Below are positions 34,857 to 48,232 of a stretch of DNA of 64,000 bases, piece after piece. The stretch covers positions 953,501 to 1,017,500 of the forward strand of contig CM067534.1 in the NCBI GenBank assembly GCA_034509925.1, in the 5' to 3' direction. Position 1 is the first letter of the stretch; every line of letters starts with the position of its first letter. The DNA comes from Hirudinaria manillensis. Lineage: Eukaryota; Annelida; Clitellata; Hirudinida; Hirudinidae. The translations under genes and the position numbers were made by a program. A model generated the notes under the pieces. That model was not told where the DNA came from, ran no database searches, and worked only from the letters and a program-made list of their open reading frames with translations.

Positions 34857-37109
34857 ATGACATCTCCTAATCGTGCCAGGAGTTTTGTTTGGAAATATTT
34901 TTCGATAAATACAATCGACCAATCGAAAGCAAAATGTAGTGAGTGCGGAGTTTGTATTTCACGAGGTACATCGGTGTCTGCATACTCAACGAAGCCTTTA
35001 ATTAACCACTTGAAAGCGGCACATAGGACATCTTATAACACATTCCAGGCGCAAAGTATGGAAAGAAATGAGAATCGGCAGGAACATTTGAATAATTCTC
35101 TCAATGTTCCACAAGCTGCAGTAGGCAGTACTTTGTTGACGTTTGGTGTTTTTCTTAGATGTCAACTTAAAAAATGTTGAAATTTAATTGGGATGCATTT
35201 AAGATTTTGTGTATGATATTAAGTCCAAAACAATATATATCTGCATTTATTGTTGCAGATTTTTCAGGGATTACAACCCTGGCCTGTGAATAATAAAACC
35301 AACTCTGATGTAAACAGACGAATTACTGAGATGATTGCTATCGACATGCATCCCTTCTCGATTGTAGAAGATGTAGGCTTTCAACGACTAATAAATGCAA
35401 TAGCTCCACGGTATGTTTTGCCAGAAAGAAACTATTTTACAGAAGATATGACACAGTTGTATCACCAGGTCAAGGAAAAGTTAAAGCACAATGTAGACTC
35501 TCAAAGCAAATTTGCCTTCACGACAGATTTGTGGACTTCAAAGCATGCTGCACGATATTCCGGGATCTCCTGCCATTGGATTAATGAGGATTTCGAACGG
35601 AAGATGGCCATCTTGCAATGCATTTCATTTCGTGGTAGCCGGACCTCTTTGGATATGTCAGAAGTATGGAAAAGCATGTGCAACGAGTGGAAAATTACCA
35701 AGTCCAAAGTTATTTCTGTCATTACCGACAACACGGCCAGCACCTTAGAAACATTCGAAGATCTGGACATCAATCATGTCAGTTGTTTTGTAAGCACAAT
35801 CCAACTGACCTTAAGGACAGGTCTCTTGGCACAAAAATCTGTTATCAGTGCATGTGCCACTGCCCGTAAATTAGTCTACCACGTTAAACATTCTTCAACG
35901 ATTGAAAGATTCATCGATATTCAGAACGAACTGAATCTACCGGCTCGTGAGCTTATTCTAGACGATCCCACGAGATGGAACTCGACGTTCAACATGCTGG
36001 AAAGATTGGTAGAGCAAAAACGAGCAGTTGTGGTCTACGTCTCCGAAATAGGAGACGTTATCCTACCGACGGTTCGACAGTGGGAACTGATTGACGACAT
36101 CTTGATATTGATGCGTCAATTCTCCCAGCTCGTCGCCGACGCCGGCAAATCCGATAATTCCATTTCTTACGTCATACCGGCCATTGCTGCGACAAAATTT
36201 TTTCTTGAATTTCACGAGACAGTGAGCACGGACGATATTAATGTTATTAGAAGAGAATTATTGGAAACACTTTGTGCAAGATTTGATTATACCATGACAG
36301 ACAAGAATTTTGTGTTGGCAACTACGCTCGACCCTCGATACAAACTCAAATATTTCTCGAGCGAAACCGTAAACTTTGTCAAAGCCGAGTTGTTGGCGCT
36401 CTTTCTACGTCCGCACGCATCAAATGTTGCCCCGTCGGGAAGGTCTTTGAAAAAAATTAAATTGGAAGGTTTCTGGGACTGTTTTGATCTTGCAGCAGTA
36501 TCTCGAGACTTGAAACCAGAATTAGGTAAAAGTTCGTTCAAAGTTGTTTTGCTACCTTGAGCATTCTCTAAACTTCAAACGTTTGTAATACATCCTGTGA
36601 AATTATTTATGTGAATTTTGTTTCATTAGATCTTCACATATTGATAAATGTATTTATTATTTTGATAAATTAGTTCTGTCGTTACGTTTTTTTTCTTACT
36701 TTATTTTAACACAGACGTGAAAGTCCCAGCAAACGGCTTGGCCGTTGCTGATGACGTCGGCACAAGCGGCAGTCCTTCCGTAACTTGTTCTGCCAACATT
36801 TCCAGTCATAAAGTCCAAAAGTCAAAAGTAGAGGTCGAAATGGAGGTTTACTTTGGAGAACCAACCATAAAACTGGAAGAGGAGCCCCTCACCTGGTGGC
36901 GCCACAATTGGTGGCGCTTTCCGCTCCTGAGCGAGTGGGCCCGCCATTACTTGGCACCGCCGTGCAGCGGTGTTGTGAGCGAACGACTCTTTGGTGCTTC
37001 CAGGGATGCAATCTCTGACGACCTTGATCGGTCTCTGACCTCTGAGATGATGGACCTGCACGTGTTTCTCAAAATAAATTTGCCGCTACTCGATTTTGAT
37101 TATTTATGA
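34857..37109 (+). mobile_element. hAT-family transposase gene (ZBED-like)
   Basis: Three coding blocks on the plus strand. 34857-about 35150 has a BED zinc finger: FVWKYF, CSECGVC, then HLKAAH. About 35258-36525, opening after an AG, has the RNase H-like core: FTTDLWTSKHAARYSG, VITDNTASTLETF, DDPTRWNSTFNMLERL, ATTLDPRYKLKYF. 36717-37109 is the C-terminal dimerisation domain: WWRFPLLSEWARHYLAPP, SGVVSERLFGASRD. Blocks 2 and 3 are joined by a plausible intron (GTAAAA donor near 36526, CACAG acceptor near 36715); the block 1-2 junction is less clear. The usual CFAHTLQL motif reads CFVSTIQL, losing the histidine. I found no terminal inverted repeats, so it may be a decaying transposon or a domesticated ZBED-type gene. 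Confidence 0.88.
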
Positions 37110-37560
37110 TAGATTTGTATTGTTTATTCCTGTACGTTTTATGGCATTTATTTCTTAGCAGTGGGGTTTGCAATTGTACAGTGCTTTTTGGGTTTTATTT
37201 TTTATTTTGTTAAAATAGGATTGTTTTTAAAAGTAATTATTTCTAACTGCATGTAAGTAACATCTGCCATTATAGAGAGCCAAGCAGCACATACTTTTCA
37301 GAATAATTTTGCTGCTACTCAATTTTGATCATTACGGGGATCACTACTGTAAATTTGATGAATTAATACTTGTTACCTAGCAATGATTATCAGTGTTTCT
37401 ATGCAGCATAGTGCATAGGAATGTTATCAGAATTCATACATTTATTTATCTGATAAAATCTGAAACCTGATTCGTGCCTGACACAAATTGGTGTAGTTGG
37501 TTATGTAGGCCCTTATATATGCCCTTCTTAAGTGATTCCAGTATTTCGGCAACCATGTAA

Positions 37561-39260
37561 ATGATATCACTGGATGAGAGTACGTGTGTTGCACCAGACA
37601 GGTGTCTCTTACCGGTTATAGGTGGCGCAAGTTACAGGGCGTATAACGTTCCTACGTGCGCCTGTAATGACAATGTTACATGTTTGTGTCTTGTTCGGTG
37701 CCAGACCTACGGTACCAGAAAGCGCTCGGATGGGGCGCTTTACAAATTGGGGACTGGATAAGAGGCACCTTCATATCAAACCGGTAAATAAGACACCCAA
37801 GGGACGGACATGCATACCAACACTAAGGAAACGTAAAGAGCGCGACCACCTCACCAGCCTGAAGACACAGATCAAATGGACCATGTACTATCGAGTAGTT
37901 GACTATATAGTGACTACAAAAAAAAAATGGACACTGAAATTAACGAGGTATTTTTACAAGCGAGTTGTTTTATTAAATGAAAAAGAGAGACCTTCTGAGT
38001 TAACAAGTGACAATCCTTTTGGAACCTGTTCTGTCAAAAATTCCAGTTAGAAAATCAAACGAATAGTCCACCTCGGCGAATCTATCATAAAACATATTAT
38101 AAAGCTGACGTGGTGTTTTTAAGAGCGAATAAGTTACATACATATATATATAATATATGTTATATATAAGCTGGCTTTTGAAGGCTTTTCTTCCCTGTTG
38201 ATTTATAATTCCGGGAAAATTTTGAACCCTGCACGACTGCCAAAGTAAGTTGGTATACACTGTACAGTATAGGCGGTTGGTTGGCGGTACAGCTGTCTTT
38301 ATTAAGTAAACCCTTGCGGAATTCCGTAAATGATAACACCAGAAAATGCCTCGCATCGCGCACAGGACTTATGGAGAGCCTCGCGGCGAGACCATTCGAC
38401 GAGCCAACAGCAACAAAACGGCCACCACCGCGCCACAAAAAGAAAAAGAAATAATAGCTGGAATTATAGCATTTGAGCGGACGGAGTGGAGATTATAAAA
38501 ATCGGATTCGGAAACGGGCGAGGTGTTTTAACAAGCGACATTCTTCTATAGTTTTTTTAAAGTCTTATGAGCAAATTATGAGTGAATTATGAGTTCTGAA
38601 TGATATGCTAAGTTCGATATGTAATATCGACAAGGACTATCAAAGCACTTCGGCGAAGCACTCCTATAGACAGCATCACCAGACCGGTTGCGCAAGCGCT
38701 ACCATTGGGTAGAGGAGAACACACCATAATTGAATGAATTAGCAGGCAATTGTATGCAATACAGAAACTAGTTGATGAAATCAATTGGTCGGAAGATTAT
38801 TGGTTTAATTGATATAATCGGTTTAATGCTTTAACCTTGGATATCTAAGGTAAAACTTCCACTTTTAGCCAAGGGGGTACGACTTTTGAACGTTCGTAAA
38901 AAAGATGCGTTTAACTTTTGCCAAAAAAATATTTACATAACATTATATGAGACATGTCGAAGAGAATTCTCGCAAAAATTCATGACAAAATTTTAAAAAC
39001 GCACTCCAGGATCTCACAAAAACAAACGTCAGGGCGCAATTGCACCTACCCCCTGGCGTCCAAGGGTTACACAGTAATTTGCGACAGCGGGACCCGAATG
39101 CGCCAGCGTGCACCCGTCCACAAATGCAAAGACCCTGACGAAACACATCAACCTAGGCACACTCTGGTCGGAGTGGCTATTAATAAAAATGAGGTGCGGA
39201 AACGAACGAGGTGTTTTTACATCAGGATATTCTTTTGTTATTTAAAAAAAAATTTTTCAA
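37561..39260 (+). repeat. Three related segments with TSP1-like signatures
   Basis: Three units spaced about 0.6-0.7 kb share a tail: 37945 (AACGAGGTATTTTTACAAGCG), 38509 (GGGCGAGGTGTTTTAACAAG) and 39203 (AACGAGGTGTTTTTACATCAG). Each is preceded by 115-255 bp with an exon-like patch. The first reads CLCLVRCQTYGTRKRS (about 37676-37724) and the third VICDSGTRMRQRAPVHKC (about 39077-39130), both fitting the thrombospondin type 1 pattern C..SC..GTR.R.R. The second (about 38359-38410) reads HRTYGEPRGETIRR without cysteines. Most likely a tandem exon duplication, now partly decayed, or a dispersed repeat. No start or complete gene is visible. Confidence 0.35.
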
Positions 39261-39299
39261 TAAATTTATTATTCTCGAGTGAATCTCGACAAATTAAAT

Positions 39300-41047
39300 A
39301 AATAAATTGAGGATTAAGCAATACTGATCGCCTGTAAAAACTCTGCCGAAGCCCCATTACTACAGCGGTTGATTCCTTATCCAAAAAACCCAAAAGATTG
39401 AGTTTAGTTAGACTTAGGCGAGTGTCAAATGAAATAGATTTAAGTATAATGTCCGAATACGACTGAAGAGTTTCATGTAAAATTCAAAACGAAAGTCTTT
39501 AGGACAACGAGGCTACTAGTTTCATATGGAATATCGAATAAATGAAAGTCAGACAAAAGGCAACTAACCAAGCTTTTTATTACATAACCTACTCAGGTGC
39601 ACCCTAACCCACCCATCCACCCACCATAACCTTAAAAATATTTAACCAGTTAAGATCTCCCCACATAACAATTTTGCTCTGTCAAACCATCCACCTGTCA
39701 ATACCTGTTCCAAAACACAATTTTCACAAAGGCAAAAGGTTTATTTTCCATTAACCTAACACAAAAACACAAAAAATGAATGAATTTACTTAGCAAAATT
39801 ATTGCATCATGAACCATAAACTGGGTTTACAGCATCTCAGATTAAAAGCTATTCTCTAAACTCGAATACTTAACTTTATTTAAACTGTGCGACCTCATTG
39901 GACCAGAAATCAATGAAACTAAAATACATGAGAAACATGCAACAACTCCTGAATAATTACCTAAATAATTATCTATCATATCATAGTAATTGCCTATGCT
40001 TAACAAGAGATCTTTATTTTAGATTATAATATTGGCATATTTTATAATTGCTTGCATTTAGAAATCGTAACAAGAAATAAAACTGAAAGAAAAGCCTCGT
40101 GACATGTTGGTTGCAAAGATCTGCTCAGAGTTGAGCCTTGAAAAGAAGAAATCAGAAATATATTGTTGAATCAGAAATTGATAAACTTGAGGCTGCTAAA
40201 GAAGACCAACTGGTGGCACAAGTTTGCAGTTTAAGGAGAAGGTCGGTGGGCCATCATCATCACCACCGCTAACATTTAAGATAATATTTTAGAATTGAAA
40301 ACAATTATGCAAAATTATTTATATTTTTCTGACTGCTTCGAGGTCAATCGTGGCGATGGGGGTTTCTTTGACTTGAGTCAAAACTCAAAGTTTGGTTGAA
40401 ACTCCAGCGTTTTGTGTCACATTCACTTCACTCTCTTGATTTAGGATCTGCAAAATAATAATAATAATAACGACAATAAAAATAATAATAATAATAAAAT
40501 GCTTAATAATTAAAATTGTTGCTAAAATAAAAAAAACTATTTTATTATGTGGTAAGTGATAGTCGCTAGGTGATAAATATCATTATGGATCCTTTCTTCC
40601 TTATGGACCAATAGAGGTATAATAATAAAAATAATTATAAATGGTAATTTATACACCCATAAATGTATTAACATGCAAGCAAGTTTAATGAAGCAGTGTT
40701 GATTTGTATTTTATATAAAGAAAGTTCAAGCATTTTACATGCACTGACGTTTTTAATTTCAATGTGAACAAAATATTTAGATAGCCATAAATAATAGAAT
40801 TTATTAATATCATAATTTATTAAATGATTTTTATTTCAGTTAAATGTATGTTGCTGCTATGAATATAGAAGGAGGCCTGTTGTTGGTTTCCTTTTCGTGG
40901 AAATCATTAGACAAGCATTATTCATAATTTCAGTGTAAATTCATCCTTTGAATTAATGATTAGCTTGTGAATGAATGAATGAGTGAGTGGGTTGACGACT
41001 GACAAACCAATTAATGAATGACTGAACTAATGACTGAATGAGGTAAA
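39300..41047. other. Intergenic, downstream of the transporter gene
   Basis: Mostly AT-rich. 40084-40263 (+) has a coding-like patch in two frames, KLKEKPRDMLVAKICSELSL then SEIDKLEAAKEDQLVAQVCS, ending in a stop: coiled-coil-like, frameshifted, unassigned. AAT repeats occur at 40455-40498. Confidence 0.35.
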
Positions 41048-44000
41048 TCAAATGTCAACCTCATCAGAAGAAGGAGATTGTAAATCATTACTCCTTTGTC
41101 CGCAGCATTCTATGAGAAGAGACCTGTTCGGTCTGCTGTCGGATCCTGATTGTCAAATCAAAGCGCAAATCAATGTCAACATTGTGAATGAATGTACAGC
41201 TTACAGAATATTATTTTATAAGTTGTAGTTAGTCTTAATGAGTTAACATTAATTTATAAGTTGTAGTTAGTTTTAATGAATCCCTTGACAAATCAAAAAT
41301 ATAGACTGGTAAATAATGTCCTGCATTTTGAACCACTAAATTCAGTATTTCAAGCATTTGAAATTAAAGAAAGAAATAGTATTTAAAAAAAAGAAAGAAG
41401 GGAGAAATAAAATTATGCAAAATAATTAAATTATTAAATCAAAAAAAGATGAAGTGACAGAGGCACGAAAGAGTACACAAAAGAACAGAAAGTTGAACAA
41501 ACAAAAGAAAAGTTCAAGAATACTTGATCGATCTAATTAAGATCCTTTAACAGATAAATAATAATAATAATATAAAATGATAATAATAATATAATATAAT
41601 AATAATATAAAATAATAATATAAAATAATAATAATGAAAAGATAAGAATACTCCACTCATAAATTAACTCACTGAAGATGAGGCTGACAACAACCCCGAT
41701 GAAGACGGTTAGCAGGCAACCAATTGCGCTGTACCAGAGGAAGGAAATCTCGTACATCTTGTTTATGCCCGTGCTGTTGAAATGATAATTAATTAACAAA
41801 TATTATTATTAATTAACTCATAAAATTTAAAATAAACGACATGTTAATGATACGTTAAAATGTTATTAAAATTTAAATGTAAATAACATTAACATATTTC
41901 AGATGATGATAACATAATATTTTAGTATTTAAAGTAATTAGATTGAACAAATGATATAAACAGCATTGCTTCACCCTTGTATATATCTGTCCATCCATAA
42001 GTCTAGTCACACATCCATTCATCCCATCATCCATCCATCCATCCATTAATTCCATCATCCATCCATCCATCCATCCATCCATCCATCCATCCATTAATTC
42101 CATCATCCATCCATCCATCCATCCATCACCCAAACTTCAGTAAATGAAAAAAGCATCTCAAAAAGTCCACCTTTGGTCAGGAGGCTGAAACGTGCTGGTG
42201 AAAGTGGAAATCTGCAAAGTTGAGAACATTTCAGTTGTTGCAGTTTGTTGAGCCAAGTTGTTGTTGTTGTTGTAGAAGAAGTTGTTGCTGTTGTTGACGT
42301 TGGTGCAGTTGGCAACGGAGGTGGGCAGGTTTTGAACGTGCGGCTTTTGGACGAACGTTCCCACGGCCAGCCACAGGGAGAACACGGACGCAATGACGCA
42401 ACCAGACACGGCACCCTGGTCAATTGATTTTTTAAAATTTACTGATAATTATGATAATAAATCATATTTATAATAATTAATCGTAATTATTATTCAACAA
42501 GTTCATTATTATTAATTTTTAATAACTTTTTTTATTGATATTTTATGTTTTAATTGGTAATTTATATATAGCTCCCTCTCTACAGTCACTTATATTTACT
42601 TATTAAATGCTACCAACTCAAACTTCTGCTTGTATATAAGAATAGATTATGAATACATTTTACTAATGATAAGGACATTAGCATAAATGGATATTCATGA
42701 CACTGACTTTGGCATTGGCGAAGGGGAAGAGTCCTCCCAGCAAGTACATTCCGAGGCTCGGACCCATCGTGGCTCCGGAAAAACTGAGCGAAGCCTGAAA
42801 GAGAAGATCCACGTGTGAAATGCATTCGAGTTTCTGACCGACCATCGATGAACGCGTGTTAAGACCTAAAAACAAAAGTCGACCGAAAGTCCGATCGACT
42901 TTTGTCCCGTTAGTTTATTTACGTTAATTTATTAATAATTATTAACATTATCATTATTATTATTATTGTTAACAAATTATGAGAAGGAGAATATCTCTTA
43001 ATTTTTTATTTCTCTAAAATCTCATTTTGTTACTTTGCCACATATAACACATTTGACACACATAACACATATGACATATATAACACATATAACACAGATT
43101 GTTTGATGCCCTTTTAAGGAAGTACATTTTAAAAATAAAACCCATCCACGTCCTACGAAGAACGACAGATGGAATCACCATCAAAACATAATTAATCACA
43201 ACATAATCGATTCACATTCAACAAAAATAACTAGAATAAATGCAACAATTGCCGAATATTAATTTATTAACCAAATATTAATATTAATATTAATTAGATC
43301 GACATAGATTTACTTAAGACAAATACTTCATTTAACTACAATAAACCGCTTCGATTAAAAATAAATATTTGTTAAAATTCAAAAGAAAAATAAACAGCAA
43401 ACCTGGAGAACGTGACCTCCAACGAACCTTGCCAAGAAAGCCATGCAGAGACCCAGAACTCCGAAGATTAAAACTGAAATGAATTTTTTAAACGTCTTTT
43501 CTGATTTGTTCTGATTTATTAAAATTTATTTATTTATTAATTAATTAATTGAAATAATTGGTCGTGAAGAAATTGACGAGCAATAAAAAAACTGAATTAA
43601 ATTAAAATTTAAAAATATCTTAGCTTATTATATCGTATATTACATGCATTGAACATGCATATATTATGTATATCACATGTATATATTATACATATATTAT
43701 GTATATCATATGTACATATTATGCATATATTATGTATATTATATATTATGTATATTATATATTATGTATTCATGCCCCATTTTAACCACAACTAAGAAGC
43801 ATCATACAAGAATCGATTAACAAACTTGCAAACAATTAAAAACAGAAATACAAATGCAAACACATACAAAGAAGCAGAAACATACAAGTCAACATACGAA
43901 AGTTTTGAAACGAACCAAGGACTTTGATGATGACGGCCTTCGTTCTTTCCGTCTTTTCCTTGAAGAACTGAGACGCGACGTCCTGCCACGCGACGGCCGC

Positions 44001-47000
44001 GCAGGAGTTCAAAGTACTCGACATGGAACTGAAAATGATTGAAGTAGATTGAAGGAAAAACATGGAAATGAAAGAAATGAAGGTCTTAATTTATTAACTT
44101 ATTTTTATTTTTTAGTTTTTGAGTTTATTTAATAAAATGATGAATAAAATTCTGAAACTTTAATTGTTTGAAAACGTTATCAGATCAGTTAATGATTTGA
44201 AGAACCCAAGAGTTAATCTAGACCTTTTGATTCTTTAACAAAATCTATTTAATTTCTTAATGACAAAGAATTCCTTAATGACTTTCAATTACCTGAGAGC
44301 TCCACTGAAAAGCACTGCCAGAAACACACCTGGCACACCTGGATAATTGAGCACGTCAGCCACAAAGAATGGAACGAGCTGCGAAAACAATGCAGAGGAT
44401 TTTAAAATAAAACATTAAAAAAGTTATTTTAATTTAATTTAAAAATCAATTGCTATTCCAACCTAAAAATAATAATGTAATGCAATGAATGAATGGACAG
44501 AGGGATGAATGAATGAATGAATGAATGAATGAATGAATGAATGAATGAATGAATGAATGAATGAATGAATGAATGAATAAATGAATGAATGAATGAATGA
44601 ATGAATGAATGAATGAATGAATGAATGAATGAATGAATGAATGAATGAATGAATGAATGAATGAATGAATGAATGAATGAATGAATGAATGAATGAATGA
44701 ATGAATGAATGAATGAATGAATGAATGAATGAATGAATGAATGAATGAATGAATGAATGAATGAACGAACGAATGAATGAAAATGTTGCAACCATACCTG
44801 GTTAGGGTTGTTGATTTTCTTGCTGGCCAATGGGTCACACTGAATGTTTGCATAATAAGCGTATACAACAAGTCCTGCCAATGAGGCCAGAACATTCATG
44901 ACGATGAGGAAAGGAATGTTTAGAATGACGGACCTGTTTACAAGAGCCAATAAAAGTTAAGCCACTTCAAGAGTTAACTAATTTATTTTTATTTATTTAT
45001 TTTAATAAAAATTTATGACCTTAGGCCAAGGACGTAATGCTTAAAACTGTCATAAATGTCAAAAGAAATTATTCATAAATCATTAATAAGCAATCATTTA
45101 ATACAATTTAACAGAAATTCTTTTCAGAAAACAAACGTGCAAAACAAGAATAACAACACAATAGAAAACATCAATAAGAATTCAACAATGAACGATGAAT
45201 AATAACAACAATGACGAGCAGGGAATTCGATTACGCAATTACTTAATCAATTATGCAATTACTCAATCAATTATGCGATTACTTAATCAATTATAATTAC
45301 ATGCATAATGCAACACTTCGGCTACTCACAGTTGGGCCTTCCTTAGACTGGGCAGTGAACAATACCTCTGAACGCTTGTTTGTCCAACACCAAATATCGT
45401 CAACGTTGAAAATGTTCCACCAACAACAGTCGACCAGAAGGAGAGTCTCTGAGTCGGGTCGGGATTGAAACTAATTCGTGGTAAGGGGAAAGGTTTGTTA
45501 ACGTTTATTGTTAATATTAATGTTATTAATATTAATTTAATATCGATTAAATATTAGTAATAATATTTTTTTATTTATTTATTGTAATTATTAATATAGA
45601 TATTATTATGGTCATCATCATCATCATCACTATTATCTAGTTGTTGTTATTCCAGGATTGGAACTGGTTTACAGCATTATTTAAGTTAAAGTTTACATTA
45701 TTTAAATGAAATTACTTAATAAATTAGGAAATTGGGCTTGATTAAAATCACTGAATTAAACCCACAATGTTTTGATGCAGAAGATCGCAGCAGGGCACAT
45801 AATTGCAGAACAAGTTACAAACATTACCAATCAATAAACAAATTAAATAAATCAATATAATATATAATTATATAAGCAATTTATCTAGAATTAATCAATA
45901 ATCAATTGAATTCACTTGAAAAATGTGATTCTTCCTCCTTGCTCGTTCAAATTCCAGACTTCATTCAAACTTCCAACACTAAGGACACCCTTGGGGCAAA
46001 ATAAAAACATATTTTATTAATTTGTTATTAATTAATATTTTATAATAATAATAATAATAAATTAAATATCAAATCATTTGAAATAACTGACCTTAACAAC
46101 AATGAACAGCATGCCACCAATCATGACCAGGGCCTGAAACACGTCCGTCCATATGACTCCTCTCAATCCTCCCTGTAATAAACATCTGATTTAATCGATC
46201 AGCTAACGATTAACGTTAATCAATGTAAATCAATTCCATTAGGACTTAACTAATAAGTCGTTCAGCTAATAATTTAGTTAACCCAGATGCCATTGGGTCA
46301 TGAAGGTGCAACCCAATGTGACCAGTCTGTGGGCCCAATGTAATTTGTGAAAGATTTTAATTACTCCAGAAGTGTTGAATCAGCATTGAACTCAATTAAA
46401 TAAAGTTTAAATTATATATTATTAATTTATAATTTATATATTATTAATTTATAATTTGAAGATTATCATTTTACTATTGGTGCATAATAATAGCTCCACA
46501 TGTGCGCACTGGCGTGCTTAAAAGCGACCCAATTATTCAAAGCGTTGCATAAATTATGCAAATTACTGTAAACACGTAAGAAGCACGACACATAAAGTAG
46601 CTTCTTCATTGGTTCTTTTGAACTACAAACTTTGACCTTTGCTTGGTTGCTTTTACGTTGATTTGAAGCAGGTAATGAACGAATAATATTTTAATTAATT
46701 ATTATTAAATTATAATTTATGTTTTGTTTCTTGTCTTTCAGGTAAAAAAAATATTCTGAGCTGAAAAACTTGATTGGTGAGTGCGTTAGCAACTTTTCAA
46801 ATATAATGTGGAATATATCAACAAATGAATAAACTATAAAAGTGTATTGTGGTCTAAATTTTAACTGCGCATTTAACCAACACATATCAACATGTGGTGT
46901 CATATCATGTTATTGTTTACAAATTCAATCCACTATAAATATGTCATTATTCTCATGTAATTATAGTATTTTAATAATATAGATGATGATAGTGATGACG

Positions 47001-48232
47001 ATGATGATTATTATGATGATGACAACCTTTAATGATGATGGTATTTAAGACAATAACAAGCTTAATGGCATGATGATGACAATGATAATGATGAAATAAT
47101 GATATGGTATAAAAAAAATAAAATGATATAAAAATTCGGTTGGATTGAAAATGATAAAAATACTCACCAAGGTGGTGTAAATGGTTGAAATCACACCAGT
47201 GGCAATTATGGAAACGTACAGGTTCAGACCACAAGCCGCCTCCATGGCAGTGGCCGGAGTGTACAGGGTGATGCCCATGTGGAAAACCTTTGATGAGGAA
47301 AATCAAATTTTCAAATTATTATTATTAATATTATTATTATCGTCATCATTATTTGTGTCCTTTCAAAGAATCAATGAGCATTTTACATCTCAAATGAAAT
47401 TACATAATGGACAATTGTAGAACAATTCAAAAAGAAGATCTAACAATTAAATGAAATATAAATATTTTAAAAAAATTACTTACACATCCCAACAGCATGC
47501 TGACAGTGCCGAGCAACTTTGTAGCTTTAGATTGGTATCTGGCCTCGAGGTACTGAATGTTTCGTTTAATTTTCATGTTATTTATTTATTTATTTACTTA
47601 TTAAATTATTCAGAACACTGATAACAGAACATTAACTTGCAACAGGACACCATCAAGAGAGAGACAAGGTATAAAAATGTATGTCCTAAATGATTTCAAT
47701 AAGTAATCAATGAATATCATTACAATGCCAAAAATATGAGGAAATCCTTTAAACAAATAAGTGTCTTTTCAAAAGAATGAGCAGACTAAGATTTAAAATT
47801 GCATCAGCTTGTCAAGAGATCAATTCTTCAGTTTATTAGAAACATGATATTACATTAAAAACTCACTTCAAAGGCACTGGTCACTTTTATTTTGTAGAAC
47901 ATTGGCACTATAAAAATCGCTGACAAAATGCAAGCAATGCAGTATCCGATCGTCCTCATGAAAAGCTGCGTTCCTTTCGTGTACATTTCTGCTGGTGTCC
48001 CGAGAACCATTATGCCACTCAAGAATGACACTAATATGGACAAAGCAACCGGCAGAGTTTTCATCATCCTGTTTCCAACCAATATTTCTTTCGGAGTCCT
48101 CTGCTTTCCACCGGTACAGGCATGGTAGATCCCAATCCCGAAGGAAATAGCCAACAAACCGACAAATAAGCAGTAATCTACCACGTGGAACCCTTTCGTC
48201 ACCGACATGACCATACCGCTATCCAAACTCAT
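41048..48232 (-). CDS. SLC5-family sodium/solute (monocarboxylate-like) transporter
   Basis: Fourteen exons in frame on the minus strand give 595 aa: 48232-47867, 47552-47484, 47287-47168, 46172-46092, 45989-45916, 45470-45330, 44933-44798, 44378-44293, 44028-43916, 43473-43403, 42794-42708, 42415-42171, 41773-41673 and 41145-41048. Family landmarks: [20 protein letters not shown] (TM1), [29 protein letters not shown] (the GGL..VIWTD sodium-site helix), [34 protein letters not shown], and a last helix [20 protein letters not shown]. Closest to the SLC5A6/A8/A12 branch (human SLC5A8 is about 610 aa). The family carries monocarboxylates, iodide or vitamins with Na+ across the plasma membrane. 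The loop near residue 495 carries an insect-style Asn-rich run (FFYNNNNN). Several introns contain microsatellites. The exact substrate is unknown. Confidence 0.95.
41543..41637. repeat. AT-rich (AAT/ATA)n repeat in a transporter intron
   Basis: Imperfect ATAATAATAT units directly beyond the exon at 41673-41773. Confidence 0.85.
42024..42128. repeat. (ATCC)n array with 12-bp spacers
   Basis: ATCC runs separated twice by ATTAATTCCATC, giving a higher-order structure. It lies 43 bp from the end of the exon at 42171-42415. Same motif as the array at 24176-24444. Confidence 0.95.
43620..43770. repeat. AT/GT-rich imperfect tandem repeat
   Basis: Repeated TATTATGTATAT and ACATGTATAT units with self-complementary stretches, inside an intron of the transporter. 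Confidence 0.8.
44505..44780. repeat. (GAAT)n array, about 275 bp
   Basis: Near-perfect GAAT tetranucleotide array in the transporter intron. It ends only 18 bp from the donor of the exon at 44798-44933. False frames of IHSF repeats arise from it. Confidence 0.98.
45231..45290. repeat. Three 20-bp tandem units
   Basis: Unit TTAYGCAATTACTYAATCAA repeated three times with single-base differences, close to the donor side of the exon at 45330-45470. Confidence 0.9.

Noticed and set aside
44446-44950. Open frames of IHSF repeats up to 165 codons
   Set aside because: Artefact of the (GAAT)n array running into the real transporter exon at 44798-44933.
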